Below, piece by piece: positions 15,682 through 24,709 of a stretch of 64,000 nt of DNA. The stretch lies in the NCBI GenBank assembly GCA_964627845.1, contig CAZVKL010000003.1:1-64000 (forward strand), written 5' to 3'. The position numbers and the translations under genes were made by a program. The notes under the pieces were generated by a model. It saw only the letters and a list, made by a program, of their open reading frames with translations, was not told the DNA's origin and did no database searches. This DNA comes from DUUI01 sp964627845. Its GTDB lineage: Bacteria > Bacillota_I > Bacilli_A > Erysipelotrichales > Erysipelotrichaceae. Each line of letters opens with the position of its first letter. Position 1 is the first letter of the stretch.

Positions 15682-17349
15682 ATGGAAAGAACGCCATTCA
15701 TCATAGGAATTGTTTTATTCTCGGTTTTTTTATTGTCTTTTCTTTCAAGCAAGTATGCTAAATTTAAACGCTCAAAAGAGTTTAGAGTAGAAGTTGGCCA
15801 AATCAGAAAACGACCAACCTCATTCGATGAACTTCAATCGGTCAAGGACTATTTTCATCAATTCAAACAAACTGAAACAACTTTTGTGATTGACGATATC
15901 ACAAGCAACGACTTAAACCTTGATGAACTGTTTCTTCAGTTTGATTCAACTAAATCAGTCGTTGGTCAAGAATATTTTTATAAAACACTCCGCGTCATGC
16001 AATTAGAGGAAGTTGTTTTAAAGCAACGCCAACAACTGGCGGACTATTTTAAATCAAATCAGGATAAGATGATTAAAACCAAAGAAATCTTATCGTCCAT
16101 TGCTCACTATTCTTATCAACGTTCGTTTTATCAAGATGTGAAATCCTTACAACAGCTCTCTGAAACACGCTATCCAATCCATAAAATACTGACTGGGATT
16201 ATTGTTCTAGGGTTAATCATCCTCTTACTTCATTTTGATATCGGGGTGACGATCTTACTATACGGTGGATTCTTTAACTTCCTCTACTATTTGAAATTAA
16301 AATATGTTGATCATTTTAATTTAGAAGTGTTTAATACGTTAATTTCTTCGTTAGTTGGTCTTAAGAAACTAGACCAACTTAATCATGACATCTTAGAGCC
16401 GTATCACCAATCGATACAGGAAATCAATAAGTCTTTCTCTAGTATTCGAAGAGGGGTTTGGATTGGTGCGAGTGATAAGAATTCGATCTTCCAACCAATC
16501 TTTGATTTAATCTTTGGGATTACACATATCAATTTCCATAAATACTATCAAATGTTACGGGTGTATAAAAAGAATGCTGAAAAGTTAGAAGACCTCTATG
16601 TTGTGATTGGTGAAATCGAAGTCGCGCTTATTATGTTTAATTTACAACAAAGTCATCATTTAATTAGTCAACCAGAATTTATCGATGAAAAGCAGGTTGA
16701 AATAATATCGATGTGTCATCCGCTCATCGAAGATTGTGTCACCAATGATTTAGTAATGAATCAATCCATTCTAATTACAGGGTCGAATGCGAGTGGTAAG
16801 TCCACTTATATTAAAATAGCCGCCATCAATGTAATTATGGCACAGACACTTCACTCATCGTTTAGTGAAAGTTATCAAGCACCAATGATGAAAGTGATGA
16901 CGTCAATGGCTCTTAAAGATAATATATTTGAAGGGGAGTCGTACTTCATGGTGGAGATACGTTCATTAAATCGGATTCTCAATGAACCTAAAGAGACAAT
17001 GGTCTTTGGTGTGATTGATGAAATCTTAAGAGGGACTAATACCATAGAGCGAATTGCGGCGAGTGCCACCGTCCTGAAGGAATTAGCAACCCAAAATGCT
17101 TTCATCTTAGGGGCAACTCATGACATTGAATTAACTCAAATATTAGAGGGGCTTTACCAAAATAAACACTTTCAAGAACAATTTGAAGGCGATGACATTG
17201 TCTTTGATTATAAAGTGAAAGAGGGACCAAGTACCTCTCGGAATGCCATCAAATTATTAGAGTTACATGGTTATGATGAAGAGGTGGTTAGCGAGGCCTA
17301 TCAACGCGTTGACTATTTTGAAAAACATCAGACATGGCCGAAATTCTAA
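15682..17349 (+). CDS. Membrane-anchored MutS-like ATPase
   Basis: Protein of 555 aa. An N-terminal membrane helix (residues 6-22) and a second hydrophobic pair (about 170-205) precede a MutS core and ATPase domain. Walker A is GSNASGKST near residue 370. The later segment GVIDEILRGTNTIERIAAS near 445 and GATHDIELTQ are the MutS Walker B and signature regions. The mismatch-reading domain I of MutS1 is absent, and the protein is much shorter than MutS1. Family members with membrane segments are widespread in Bacillota and Bacteroidota, with no proven role. AGGGAG precedes the ATG. It is convergent with rpsD. Confidence 0.82.
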   Translation: MERTPFIIGIVLFSVFLLSFLSSKYAKFKRSKEFRVEVGQIRKRPTSFDELQSVKDYFHQFKQTETTFVIDDITSNDLNLDELFLQFDSTKSVVGQEYFYKTLRVMQLEEVVLKQRQQLADYFKSNQDKMIKTKEILSSIAHYSYQRSFYQDVKSLQQLSETRYPIHKILTGIIVLGLIILLLHFDIGVTILLYGGFFNFLYYLKLKYVDHFNLEVFNTLISSLVGLKKLDQLNHDILEPYHQSIQEINKSFSSIRRGVWIGASDKNSIFQPIFDLIFGITHINFHKYYQMLRVYKKNAEKLEDLYVVIGEIEVALIMFNLQQSHHLISQPEFIDEKQVEIISMCHPLIEDCVTNDLVMNQSILITGSNASGKSTYIKIAAINVIMAQTLHSSFSESYQAPMMKVMTSMALKDNIFEGESYFMVEIRSLNRILNEPKETMVFGVIDEILRGTNTIERIAASATVLKELATQNAFILGATHDIELTQILEGLYQNKHFQEQFEGDDIVFDYKVKEGPSTSRNAIKLLELHGYDEEVVSEAYQRVDYFEKHQTWPKF

Positions 17350-17356
17350 GGCAAAA

Positions 17357-17382
17357 AAAGAGCATCCAACTGGGTGCTCTTT
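17357..17382 (-). terminator. Terminator of rpsD
   Basis: An 11-bp stem (17357-17367 with 17372-17382, one G-U) has loop AACT. On the minus strand it ends in a run of seven T, so it mainly serves rpsD. It may weakly stop the convergent MutS-like gene. Confidence 0.85.
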
Positions 17383-17393
17383 GATTTGAATCA

Positions 17394-17996
17394 TTATCTT
17401 GAGTAATACTCAACAACTAATGCTTCATTCACTTCTTGATTTAATTCTTGACGATCTGGAAGACGAACGAATTTACCTTTTTTCGTTTCAGGATTAAATT
17501 CAACGAAATCGACCATTGATAAGTTCGCTTCTAATGCATCGTTGATGCTAGCTAGTTTACGAGACGATTCTTTGACTTCAATCGTTTGTCCTGGTTTGAC
17601 TTGGAAAGATGGGATATCCACTTTCTTACCATCCACTAAAATGTGTCCGTGATTAACTAATTGACGTGCTGCGCGACGTGTACGACCTAAATTCATGCGG
17701 TATACAACGTTATCTAAACGAGACTCTAACATGTGTAATAAGTTTAGACCTGTAACGCCTTCTTTCTTCACTGCTTTTAAATAAGTATTGAAGAATTGAC
17801 GCTCAGAAACACCATACATATGACGAATTCTTTGTTTTTCTCTTAATTGAGTTGCGTAGTCAGATAGTTTTGGACGACGAGATTGTCCATGTTGACCAGG
17901 CGCATAATTACGACGTTTTAGTTCTTCACCAGTTTCTAAGATTGAAAAACTTAAACGACGAGACTTTTTCCATACTGGACCTGTATAACGTGCCAT
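17394..17996 (-). CDS. rpsD: Small ribosomal subunit protein uS4
   Basis: Primary 16S rRNA-binding protein S4, 200 aa, full length. The N-terminus MARYTGPVWKKSRRLSFS and the S4 RNA-binding domain (LESRLDNVVYRMNLGRTRRAARQLVNHGHILVDGKKVDIPS, about residues 90-130) are typical of Bacillota S4. No zinc-binding cysteine cluster is present. It stands alone with a long leader, as in Bacillus, where S4 represses its own synthesis. The Shine-Dalgarno AAAGGAGG is partly inside a leader hairpin. Confidence 0.97.
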   Translation of the reverse strand: MARYTGPVWKKSRRLSFSILETGEELKRRNYAPGQHGQSRRPKLSDYATQLREKQRIRHMYGVSERQFFNTYLKAVKKEGVTGLNLLHMLESRLDNVVYRMNLGRTRRAARQLVNHGHILVDGKKVDIPSFQVKPGQTIEVKESSRKLASINDALEANLSMVDFVEFNPETKKGKFVRLPDRQELNQEVNEALVVEYYSR

Positions 17997-18155
17997 GTGC
18001 TGTTCCTCCTTTCTGTTTTATATGCAATAAAACAGAAAGTCACAAATCAACATCGGGGGTGTTAACCTTCATAGTTCGCCTTGCAGCAAGGTTACTTTAT
18101 TCCTAGAGTGATTAACGCCGTGGCCGACATCTTTGTGTGCTGCTGTTTTAATCGC
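17997..18155 (-). promoter_or_regulatory. rpsD 5' leader, likely S4 autoregulatory RNA
   Basis: The transcript from the promoter at 18162-18190 has a leader of about 159 bases with no reading frame. Its last part holds a 12-bp perfect hairpin (18009-18020 with 18028-18039) whose 3' arm includes the first half of the Shine-Dalgarno sequence (complement of 18005-18012). Bacillota S4 leaders bind S4 and repress translation. That this leader does so is inferred from length, position and the hairpin. Confidence 0.65.
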
Positions 18156-18161
18156 TTGTAC

Positions 18162-18190
18162 AGTCTACCAAAGTCCTCTGTAGAAGTCAA
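18162..18190 (-). promoter_or_regulatory. rpsD promoter
   Basis: On the minus strand TTGACT (complement of 18185-18190) and TAGACT (complement of 18162-18167) are separated by 17 bases. Confidence 0.75.
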
Positions 18191-18242
18191 ATTTTAATGC
18201 TAAACGAAATGGACATCAACAGTAAAAAAATTTGAGTAAATA

Positions 18243-18251
18243 TGGTACAAT
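18243..18251 (+). promoter_or_regulatory. Extended -10 promoter of ezrA
   Basis: TGGTACAAT (18243-18251) is an extended -10 box 19 bases before the ezrA ATG. No -35 box is apparent. Confidence 0.6.
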
Positions 18252-18269
18252 ACAGCAGAGAGGTGCCCA

Positions 18270-20000
18270 ATGAATTCAATGATCGATTTTCTTTCTCAAC
18301 GAGAAGTTTATTTAACTTTATTAGGAATTATCCTAATAGGACTATTATATTTTGCTTACAGACGCATACAGCGTAAAGTGCTCATTAATAAACTACATCA
18401 GCTTGAAGTAGATATTAACTCCATGCGCTCAACACCCTTATCTTATAAATTAAACAAAGCCATTGGATTAACGAAAGTAAACGATAGCGTGGTGGATCGT
18501 GTCGAAAAAGCCCAAACTCAATTTAATGATGTTACTGGTGCTTTTGAAACACTGACTAATCTTTTAGGAAATGCCGAAGATGATATTCTAACCGGTAATC
18601 TTAAGGGTGGAAAAGAGACCCTTGATGAAATTTTAGATGTCTATCAAGCCAATAAAGCAGAGGTCGATAATTTAGATACAGAATTGGATAATCTATTAGA
18701 AGATGAAATTCGTCTACGTGACTCCATTAATGAGATGAAGGATGAATTTAGAGAAGCGAAACAAGATTATCATGCCAAACACAATCAAATTAGTCTTGCT
18801 TCAGAAGCACTTGAGGAACATATCGAAAGCACCGAAATGTATTTTAATTCGTTTGAAGAATGGATGTTTGCGTCTGAATTTGAGAAAGCACAAGAACAAT
18901 TCAAATATATTCAAGATCATATTTTTACACTGAAGAGAAATTTATCGCTACTACCAAGTATTGTTGAAAGAATTAATGGGCTAGTGCCACATTATCTTTC
19001 TGAAACAAGCAGTAAATACCAAGAAGTAGGGAATAAAGGTGTTTACTTAGACCATTTAGAAGTCGCTAAAAATATTGATTTGGTGAAAGAAACTTTAAAC
19101 ACAGAGACCAATAAAGCAAAGAATTTAAATTTAGATGGCATTGCCAATCATTTGGATAATTCTGTCAAACGCCTTCAGCAATTATTAACTCAAATTGATA
19201 AAGAAGATAAATCGTTTGATTTAGTCACCGGTTTAAGAGTCTCTGCCTTTGCTCAACAAAAGAGCGTTCAAGAAGACCTAGGGGAGCTTATTCGTGTGTT
19301 ACCTGAACTAAAAGAACGGTTTGGCTTTACACAACTGGTCGATCGTGCACCGGTTTTAGAACAAACCAATCAAAATTTAGTGGCTAAAGCAGAAAGCTTA
19401 AATGAAAAATTAACGCAAGAACAATTACCTTATTCTACTTTATTAACTGAATTGAATGAATTTGATCAAGATGTTTCCTCACTTCAAAGTGAAGTGCAAG
19501 ATGCCAATCGTTTGATTAATTCAGCTCGTCAAGATGAACAGAGAGCAACAAACCAATTACTGAAACTTAATTTGTTAATGAATGATATCGTCACCAAGAT
19601 TGATTCACGTCATTTACCTCAGATTTCAGAATCCTATGAAGGAGATGTCCTTAAAGCCAAGGGCATGGTTCATCAAATTAATTCCATCTTGACACAAAAT
19701 CCATTAAACATACGCTTATTAAATAGTTCCGTTCATGACACCATCGATTATATATATAAGCTCTATAACAATGTAAACAATTTAGTTGGAACAGTGGATA
19801 TGGTTGAAAATGCGATCGTTTATGCCAATAAATATCGTTCGACCTCACCAGAACTTGATTCAGAATTAACGAGAGCTGAAATTTCATTTAGAAATGGTGA
19901 ATATACCTATGCCCTTAAAACGGCCATCTATGCGATCGAGCGTTTTAAACCTGGAACTCAGTATGAAGAATTAATTCTTCAAAATGCGAAAAGTGCCTAA
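18270..20000 (+). CDS. ezrA: Septation ring formation regulator EzrA
   Basis: Membrane-anchored cell-division protein of 576 aa, matching the EzrA length of about 560-570. One N-terminal membrane helix (about residues 11-28) is followed by a basic patch. The rest is a long coiled-coil, spectrin-like region rich in Glu, Gln, Leu and Asn. EzrA binds FtsZ and controls Z-ring position in Bacillota. GAGAGGTG precedes the ATG. The next gene starts at the last base of the stop codon. The order ezrA-nifZ-thiI is the same as in Bacillus. Confidence 0.9.
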   Translation: MNSMIDFLSQREVYLTLLGIILIGLLYFAYRRIQRKVLINKLHQLEVDINSMRSTPLSYKLNKAIGLTKVNDSVVDRVEKAQTQFNDVTGAFETLTNLLGNAEDDILTGNLKGGKETLDEILDVYQANKAEVDNLDTELDNLLEDEIRLRDSINEMKDEFREAKQDYHAKHNQISLASEALEEHIESTEMYFNSFEEWMFASEFEKAQEQFKYIQDHIFTLKRNLSLLPSIVERINGLVPHYLSETSSKYQEVGNKGVYLDHLEVAKNIDLVKETLNTETNKAKNLNLDGIANHLDNSVKRLQQLLTQIDKEDKSFDLVTGLRVSAFAQQKSVQEDLGELIRVLPELKERFGFTQLVDRAPVLEQTNQNLVAKAESLNEKLTQEQLPYSTLLTELNEFDQDVSSLQSEVQDANRLINSARQDEQRATNQLLKLNLLMNDIVTKIDSRHLPQISESYEGDVLKAKGMVHQINSILTQNPLNIRLLNSSVHDTIDYIYKLYNNVNNLVGTVDMVENAIVYANKYRSTSPELDSELTRAEISFRNGEYTYALKTAIYAIERFKPGTQYEELILQNAKSA

Positions 20001-21118
20001 TGATTTACTTTGATCATGCAGCCACTTCACCACTCAATCAACAGGTTTTAGAAACATATACAAAATTACTGTCGAGTTCTTTTGCCAATAGTGAATCCAC
20101 TTATGATTTAGGAACTCAAGTTTCTTTAAACTTACAGAAAGCACGTGCTCACTGTGCTTCTTTTTTTGGTGTGAAAGAGAAAGATATTCTATTTACCTCA
20201 GGGGCATCTGAATCAAATAATATGGCAATTAAATCGATCGCACTGGCTTATCAAGAAAAGGGAAAACACATTATCAGTACCAATGTTGAGCATTCTTCAG
20301 TCTTAGGAGCCCTTAAACAATTAGAAGAATTGTTTGGTTTTGACATTACTTATCTGCCTGTAAATCAACAAGGGTCCATTACGACACAGCAAGTCTTAGA
20401 CGCGCTTCGTGAAGATACCATTCTAGTTAGTGTTATGGCTGTGAATAATGAAGTTGGTTCAATAAATCCGGTTAACCAGATAGCAAAGAGCTTAAAAAAA
20501 CATCCAGCACTGTTTCATGTGGATGGCGTTCAAGCCGTTAATAAGATTGATTTAAATTATGCTGATTTTGATTTGTGCTCTGTTTCTGCCCATAAATTGG
20601 GTGGGTTAAAAGGATCAGGGATCTTGATTAAGAAAGATCACCTGAAATTTGAACCGCTCATTTCAGGGGGAGCTCAAGAATTCCATCAAAGAGGTGGAAC
20701 TGTTGATGCCCTAACTCAAATCATGTTCTATAAAACATTAAAGTTGAATCTAGAACAAGATTCACAGTCTGTCAAACAGATTAATCAATATTTAAGACAA
20801 GAACTTGATCAGATTCATCAAGTCGTGATTCATTCCCCTAAAAATGCGTCCGACTACATTCTAAGTTTTAGTGTGCTAGGGCTCACTTCAGAAATGATGG
20901 CCAATGCTTTAGCGGCCCAACAAATCTATGTCTCTTATCGCTCGACCTGTCATAATAGAGATGCGGTAGGGTCCATCGTATTAAAAGCAATGGGTGTTTC
21001 GGACGATTGTTTAAGTTCAGTGTTAAGACTTAGCTTTAATCACACCAACACCTTATCAGAAGCAAAACAATTTATTGAAAGTTTGAAAGGAATTATACAA
21101 CAATATGGCACAAGATAG
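20000..21118 (+). CDS. nifZ: Cysteine desulfurase (NifZ/IscS type) for tRNA thiolation
   Basis: PLP enzyme of 372 aa that takes sulfur from cysteine. The N-terminus MIYFDHAATSPL, the PLP lysine in SVSAHKLGGLKGSG near residue 200, and the catalytic cysteine loop RSTCHNRDAVGS near residue 318 are visible. The neighbour thiI indicates that its sulfur goes to ThiI for 4-thiouridine in tRNA, as for Bacillus NifZ. The start codon shares one base with the ezrA stop (TAATG). Confidence 0.92.
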   Translation: MIYFDHAATSPLNQQVLETYTKLLSSSFANSESTYDLGTQVSLNLQKARAHCASFFGVKEKDILFTSGASESNNMAIKSIALAYQEKGKHIISTNVEHSSVLGALKQLEELFGFDITYLPVNQQGSITTQQVLDALREDTILVSVMAVNNEVGSINPVNQIAKSLKKHPALFHVDGVQAVNKIDLNYADFDLCSVSAHKLGGLKGSGILIKKDHLKFEPLISGGAQEFHQRGGTVDALTQIMFYKTLKLNLEQDSQSVKQINQYLRQELDQIHQVVIHSPKNASDYILSFSVLGLTSEMMANALAAQQIYVSYRSTCHNRDAVGSIVLKAMGVSDDCLSSVLRLSFNHTNTLSEAKQFIESLKGIIQQYGTR

Positions 21119-22298
21119 TTTCATTGTCGTTCGCTATGGCGAATTATCAACCAAAGGAAAGAACAGAAATCAATTTGTTAAACAATTAAAAAGAAATATT
21201 CAACAGGCGTTGGTCGATTTTGAGAATGTCCATGTTGTTTCTAACTACAATCGGATCTTAATTGAACTCAATGGACACAATGGACTAGAGGTCATGGACA
21301 AAGTAGAACCTGTCTTTGGGATCGCGTCCTTATCGTTAGGTATTAAAACCGAAAAGGATTTAGAGGTGATCGCCCAAACAGCTCTTGATTTGGTCAAAGA
21401 GAAAACAGGGACATTTAAAGTTGATACGAAACGTCGTGATAAATATTTTGGTGAAAGCAGTGATCACATTAATCGGTTCATCGCAGGTCATCTCTTAAGA
21501 AACACGGACTTAAAGGTTAATGTTAAAAACCCTGATACCCTAATTAAGGTCGAAATTGAAGATCGTGATGAAGCCTATATCTTAGCTCATACTGTTAAAG
21601 GGGCAGGGGGCTATCCAGTTGGTGTTCAAGGTAAAGCGATGTTGTTATTATCTGGGGGTATTGATTCACCAGTGGCTGCCATGTTAACCAACAAGAGAGG
21701 GGTCCATTTAGAAGCGATTCATTTTGAATCAATGCCATATACCTCTCAAAATGCGTTAAATAAGGTCCTGGATTTAGCAAAAATCTTAACAAAATATCAA
21801 TCCTATATGAAAGTTCATATCGTTTCATTTACAGAAATTCAAATGGCTATTTATGATAAAGTCGATGAAGCCTATGCCATTACAATGATGAGACGCTTTA
21901 TGGTGCGAATTGCAGAGAAATTAGCTCAACAAAATAAATGTGGTGCCTTAGTCTCAGGTGATTCTCTGGGGCAGGTCGCCTCCCAAACAATTGAATCGAT
22001 TGATGTCATCAATCGAGCATTCGATATGGTCATGTTTAGACCACTCATCGCATTCGATAAAAACGAAATTATTGATATTGCTAAAAAGATTGGCACTTAT
22101 GAGACGAGTATCTTACCATTTGAAGATTGTTGTACCATCTTCACACCTCAAGCGCCTGTTATTAAACCTAAATTAGAGAAAGTCTTAAAGTTTGAAGAAC
22201 GCTTTGATATCGAAGCGATGGTTGATAAAGCGATTGAAAACATTAGAACAATTGAAGTCAACAACCAAAGGGAAAAAGACGATGAACTTTTCGGATAA
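21105..22298 (+). CDS. thiI: tRNA 4-thiouridine synthase ThiI
   Basis: Enzyme of 397 aa that makes 4-thiouridine at tRNA position 8 with sulfur from the desulfurase encoded just before. A ferredoxin-like domain and THUMP domain (residues 1-170) precede the PP-loop SGGIDSPVA near residue 184. The C-terminal rhodanese domain of the E. coli enzyme is absent, as in Bacillota forms. Its start overlaps the desulfurase gene by 14 bases, so translation is likely coupled. Confidence 0.95.
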   Translation: MAQDSFIVVRYGELSTKGKNRNQFVKQLKRNIQQALVDFENVHVVSNYNRILIELNGHNGLEVMDKVEPVFGIASLSLGIKTEKDLEVIAQTALDLVKEKTGTFKVDTKRRDKYFGESSDHINRFIAGHLLRNTDLKVNVKNPDTLIKVEIEDRDEAYILAHTVKGAGGYPVGVQGKAMLLLSGGIDSPVAAMLTNKRGVHLEAIHFESMPYTSQNALNKVLDLAKILTKYQSYMKVHIVSFTEIQMAIYDKVDEAYAITMMRRFMVRIAEKLAQQNKCGALVSGDSLGQVASQTIESIDVINRAFDMVMFRPLIAFDKNEIIDIAKKIGTYETSILPFEDCCTIFTPQAPVIKPKLEKVLKFEERFDIEAMVDKAIENIRTIEVNNQREKDDELFG

Positions 22299-22881
22299 TC
22301 CAATGTATCGACCCGCCCAAGCAGGAGATCAGAATCAAATTGTTGAATGTATCGCTCAAGGCTTTCATCATCTCACCAAACATTTAAGTAAGGACAAAAA
22401 CCAAATTAAACAATTTTAATTAGATTCACTTTTATTTGATTATTTTTATGTCATTGAACTCGATTCAAAAGTCGTTGGGTGCTGCTCGGTAACGCCAGCC
22501 AATCTAAGGCCAATATCGATTTCTGTCAAAAGCATGCGCGCTATTTTTGGGTTTATTAAGGGGTCTATTGCTACCAACGTTTTAAAAGCACTATTAGAAA
22601 AACCCTATCAATTTGATGCAGAAGATGGTTATATCGAATATGTGACTATCTTAGAAGACTATCGACGCTTAGGTCTGACGACAGGTTTATTAACCTTTAT
22701 TCTCCATCAAAATCGGTATCGTCATTTGATGTTAGATGTTACCAGTGATAATAAAAAAGCTTTTGAGTTGTATCAAAAGCTTGGCTTCAAAGAATTTAAG
22801 CGAGTGAAGCAGCGATTCAGTAAACAAGCAGGATTTGATTATTTATCCTTTATGAAAGTTTCGCTTGAATCTCGCGGGTAA
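22282..22881 (+). pseudogene. GNAT acetyltransferase broken by one in-frame TAA
   Basis: The frame starting at the ATG 22282 reads MNFSDNPMYRPAQAGDQNQI and stops at TAA 22417-22419. It then stays open in the same frame to 22881, giving about 199 codons. The second part reads LFDYFYVIELDSKVVGCCSV, then YIEYVTILEDYRRLGLTTGL and NKKAFELYQKLGFKEF, the acetyl-CoA site and C-terminus of a GNAT. A single base change (TTA to TAA) explains the stop. It overlaps the thiI end by 17 bases and the PlsC remnant at its 3' end. The substrate is unknown. Confidence 0.82.
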
Positions 22882-23125
22882 TTAAATCTGAAATTTCTTG
22901 ATAAGAGAGACGCTTACAGATGGTTGGATATAGTTTGTTTCCATAGATTATCTGAAGCGTTTTTTCATGTTGGAATTGTTTATTATTAAAGACATATGGT
23001 ACATTTGCCAATTTTGCCGGTTGTAAAGCACCTGCTTTAAAAGGATTGAGTGTCTTTGATTTTGACCTTGTTCCTTCTGGAAAAATCAACACAGAGATGT
23101 TTCCTTGATGATGGGTGTCTTTTCT
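22850..23125 (-). pseudogene. plsC: Remnant of 1-acylglycerol-3-phosphate acyltransferase (PlsC)
   Basis: The minus-strand frame contains SVLIFPEGTRSKS followed by FKAGALQPAKLANVPYV, the glycerol-phosphate-binding motif and C-terminal half of PlsC. Reading upstream, the frame is closed by a stop at 23126-23128, about 12 codons before the motif. The catalytic HxxxxD part is missing. Bases 23129-23318 show no open frame with PlsC features. A working PlsC would be expected elsewhere. Its 3' end overlaps the end of the broken GNAT. Confidence 0.78.
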
Positions 23126-23318
23126 TCAATGTTATTTTTTATAATTGGGTTCGGTTGTTTTTTAGTTTAATTTTTTGATGGTCTTGTTTTGTTTCTAAAG
23201 AGGATAGAGAACGTGTTTCGAGTGAACACAATCAATGATAACTTGGACACTTTGTTTTTTTGCCTGTTCTTCATCGACCATGACAATGTCGAATTATATT
23301 TTAAAAAATAACTTCCAG

Positions 23319-23573
23319 CTAGGAGTTATTAATTAATTTGATTTTGTTTTCTCGAGATAATTGTTTAATTTGATATTCTCGTTTCATGGCCTCACTTTGT
23401 GTGGTGTGCTTTTCAAAATAAACACATTTAACGGGAAGTCTACTTCGGGTGTATTTTGAACCTAAACCCTCGTTGTGACTTTTGAGTCGATTTTTTAGGT
23501 TATTGGTCCATCCAGTATAAAGGGTTCCATCACGACATTCTAAGATATAAGTAACAAATTCTTTCATGGACAC
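23319..23573 (-). CDS. GIY-YIG nuclease domain protein (UPF0213)
   Basis: Small protein of 84 aa consisting of a single GIY-YIG domain: YILECRDGTLYTGWT at the N-terminus, then the basic RLKSHNEGLGSKYTRSR segment and a C-terminal glutamate-containing helix. It matches the UPF0213/YhbQ group, whose role is thought to be in DNA processing but is not settled. The ribosome binding site is weak. Two starts (23573 and 23567) are possible. It sits at the edge of a decaying region but is itself intact. Confidence 0.85.
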   Translation of the reverse strand: MSMKEFVTYILECRDGTLYTGWTNNLKNRLKSHNEGLGSKYTRSRLPVKCVYFEKHTTQSEAMKREYQIKQLSRENKIKLINNS

Positions 23574-23645
23574 ATCTTATCAAATCTAAAAACTGAAACC
23601 AAGGGTGAATATGTTAAAATAAAATGTGTTAGAAGGGAACAATGT

Positions 23646-24662
23646 ATGTTAGATAAATTACAAGAAAAATATAAAGAGAATCGTTTTATAAGTTTTATGA
23701 TTGAATTAATCAAACGATTTCAAGAAGATGAGGTCATGGCAGTTGGGGCACGATTAGCTTATTACTTAATCATGGCTTTTTTTCCATTCTTGATTTTCTT
23801 ATTAAACTTAGCTGCCTATACACCTTTAGGTCAAGAACAAGTGATTGGGGAATTGTTTCAAGTTCTACCCAATCAAACCAGTGAATTATTAGAACCCATT
23901 GTCATGGATGTCATTAGCTCAAGATCGGCAGGACTTTTATCGGTTTCATTACTATTAGCACTTTGGTCAGGATCAGCTGGAATAAATGCGCTAATTAAAG
24001 CAATGGGGACTGCTTTTGATGTTGAAAACTCTCGAGCGGTCTGGGTGAAACGATTACTATCTATTCTGTATACGTTTTTATTAGCAGTGATTATCTTAGT
24101 GGTGTTAATGGGACCAATCTTTGGTCAAGTCTTAATTAATTTACTTGAAAACTTCATGAATTTAGGTGATGAGTTAGCAGGCTTGATTAATCTAGGCGTC
24201 TCTTTATTACCGATTCCAATCATGATTTTAGGTTTTGCCTCCATCTATAAATGGGGTCCTGGTTTTCCTGAAACAAAAACAATTAGCTTTAAAGAAGCCT
24301 TGTTGGGTGCCACTGTCGCAACGTTCTTATTCTTAAGTTTATCGTTTGGATTTAGTTTCTATGTGAATAACTTTGGTAATTATGCCAATACGTATGGCGC
24401 ATTAGGAGGCGTGATTGTTCTATTAATTTGGTTATTTTTATCATCCACGGTAATCATGTTGGGGGCTGAAATTACGGCAACCTATGTGGCGATGAAATCC
24501 AACCGGATTGATAAACGAACGGATGAAACAACCACTGAAGATCAAAAGGCTCAAGTTATCCTGTTAAAAACGAGTCAATCTCAAAAAGGTTTAGGGGCTG
24601 CCATTGTTGCTTCTATCGGTGGATTTGTCTTAATTAAAGCAGTCAAATCCATCTTGGATTAA
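23646..24662 (+). CDS. YihY/virulence factor BrkB family membrane protein
   Basis: Inner-membrane protein of 338 aa with six hydrophobic segments. The motifs AVGARLAYYLIMAFFPFLIFLL near residue 32 and SFGFSFYVNNFGNYANTYGALGGVIVLLIWL near residue 238 are characteristic of the YihY/BrkB (formerly RNase BN) family, whose function is unknown. The tail after residue 295 is hydrophilic and then hydrophobic again. AGAAGGGAA precedes the ATG. The ffh promoter follows directly. Confidence 0.9.
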   Translation: MLDKLQEKYKENRFISFMIELIKRFQEDEVMAVGARLAYYLIMAFFPFLIFLLNLAAYTPLGQEQVIGELFQVLPNQTSELLEPIVMDVISSRSAGLLSVSLLLALWSGSAGINALIKAMGTAFDVENSRAVWVKRLLSILYTFLLAVIILVVLMGPIFGQVLINLLENFMNLGDELAGLINLGVSLLPIPIMILGFASIYKWGPGFPETKTISFKEALLGATVATFLFLSLSFGFSFYVNNFGNYANTYGALGGVIVLLIWLFLSSTVIMLGAEITATYVAMKSNRIDKRTDETTTEDQKAQVILLKTSQSQKGLGAAIVASIGGFVLIKAVKSILD

Positions 24663-24672
24663 GGAGTACATT

Positions 24673-24681
24673 TGGTATAAT
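24673..24681 (+). promoter_or_regulatory. Extended -10 promoter of ffh
   Basis: TGGTATAAT (24673-24681) lies 28 bases before the ffh ATG, with TTTGGAGGA between them as ribosome binding site. Confidence 0.65.
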
Positions 24682-24709
24682 AGAGTCAGAGTTTGGAGGA
24701 ATTTAATTA

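Noticed and set aside
22417..22419. Stop codon recoding (TAA as sense) in this organism
   Set aside because: TAA ends many intact genes here (for example metQ, aspS, rplS), so a reassigned code is impossible; a nonsense mutation is simpler.
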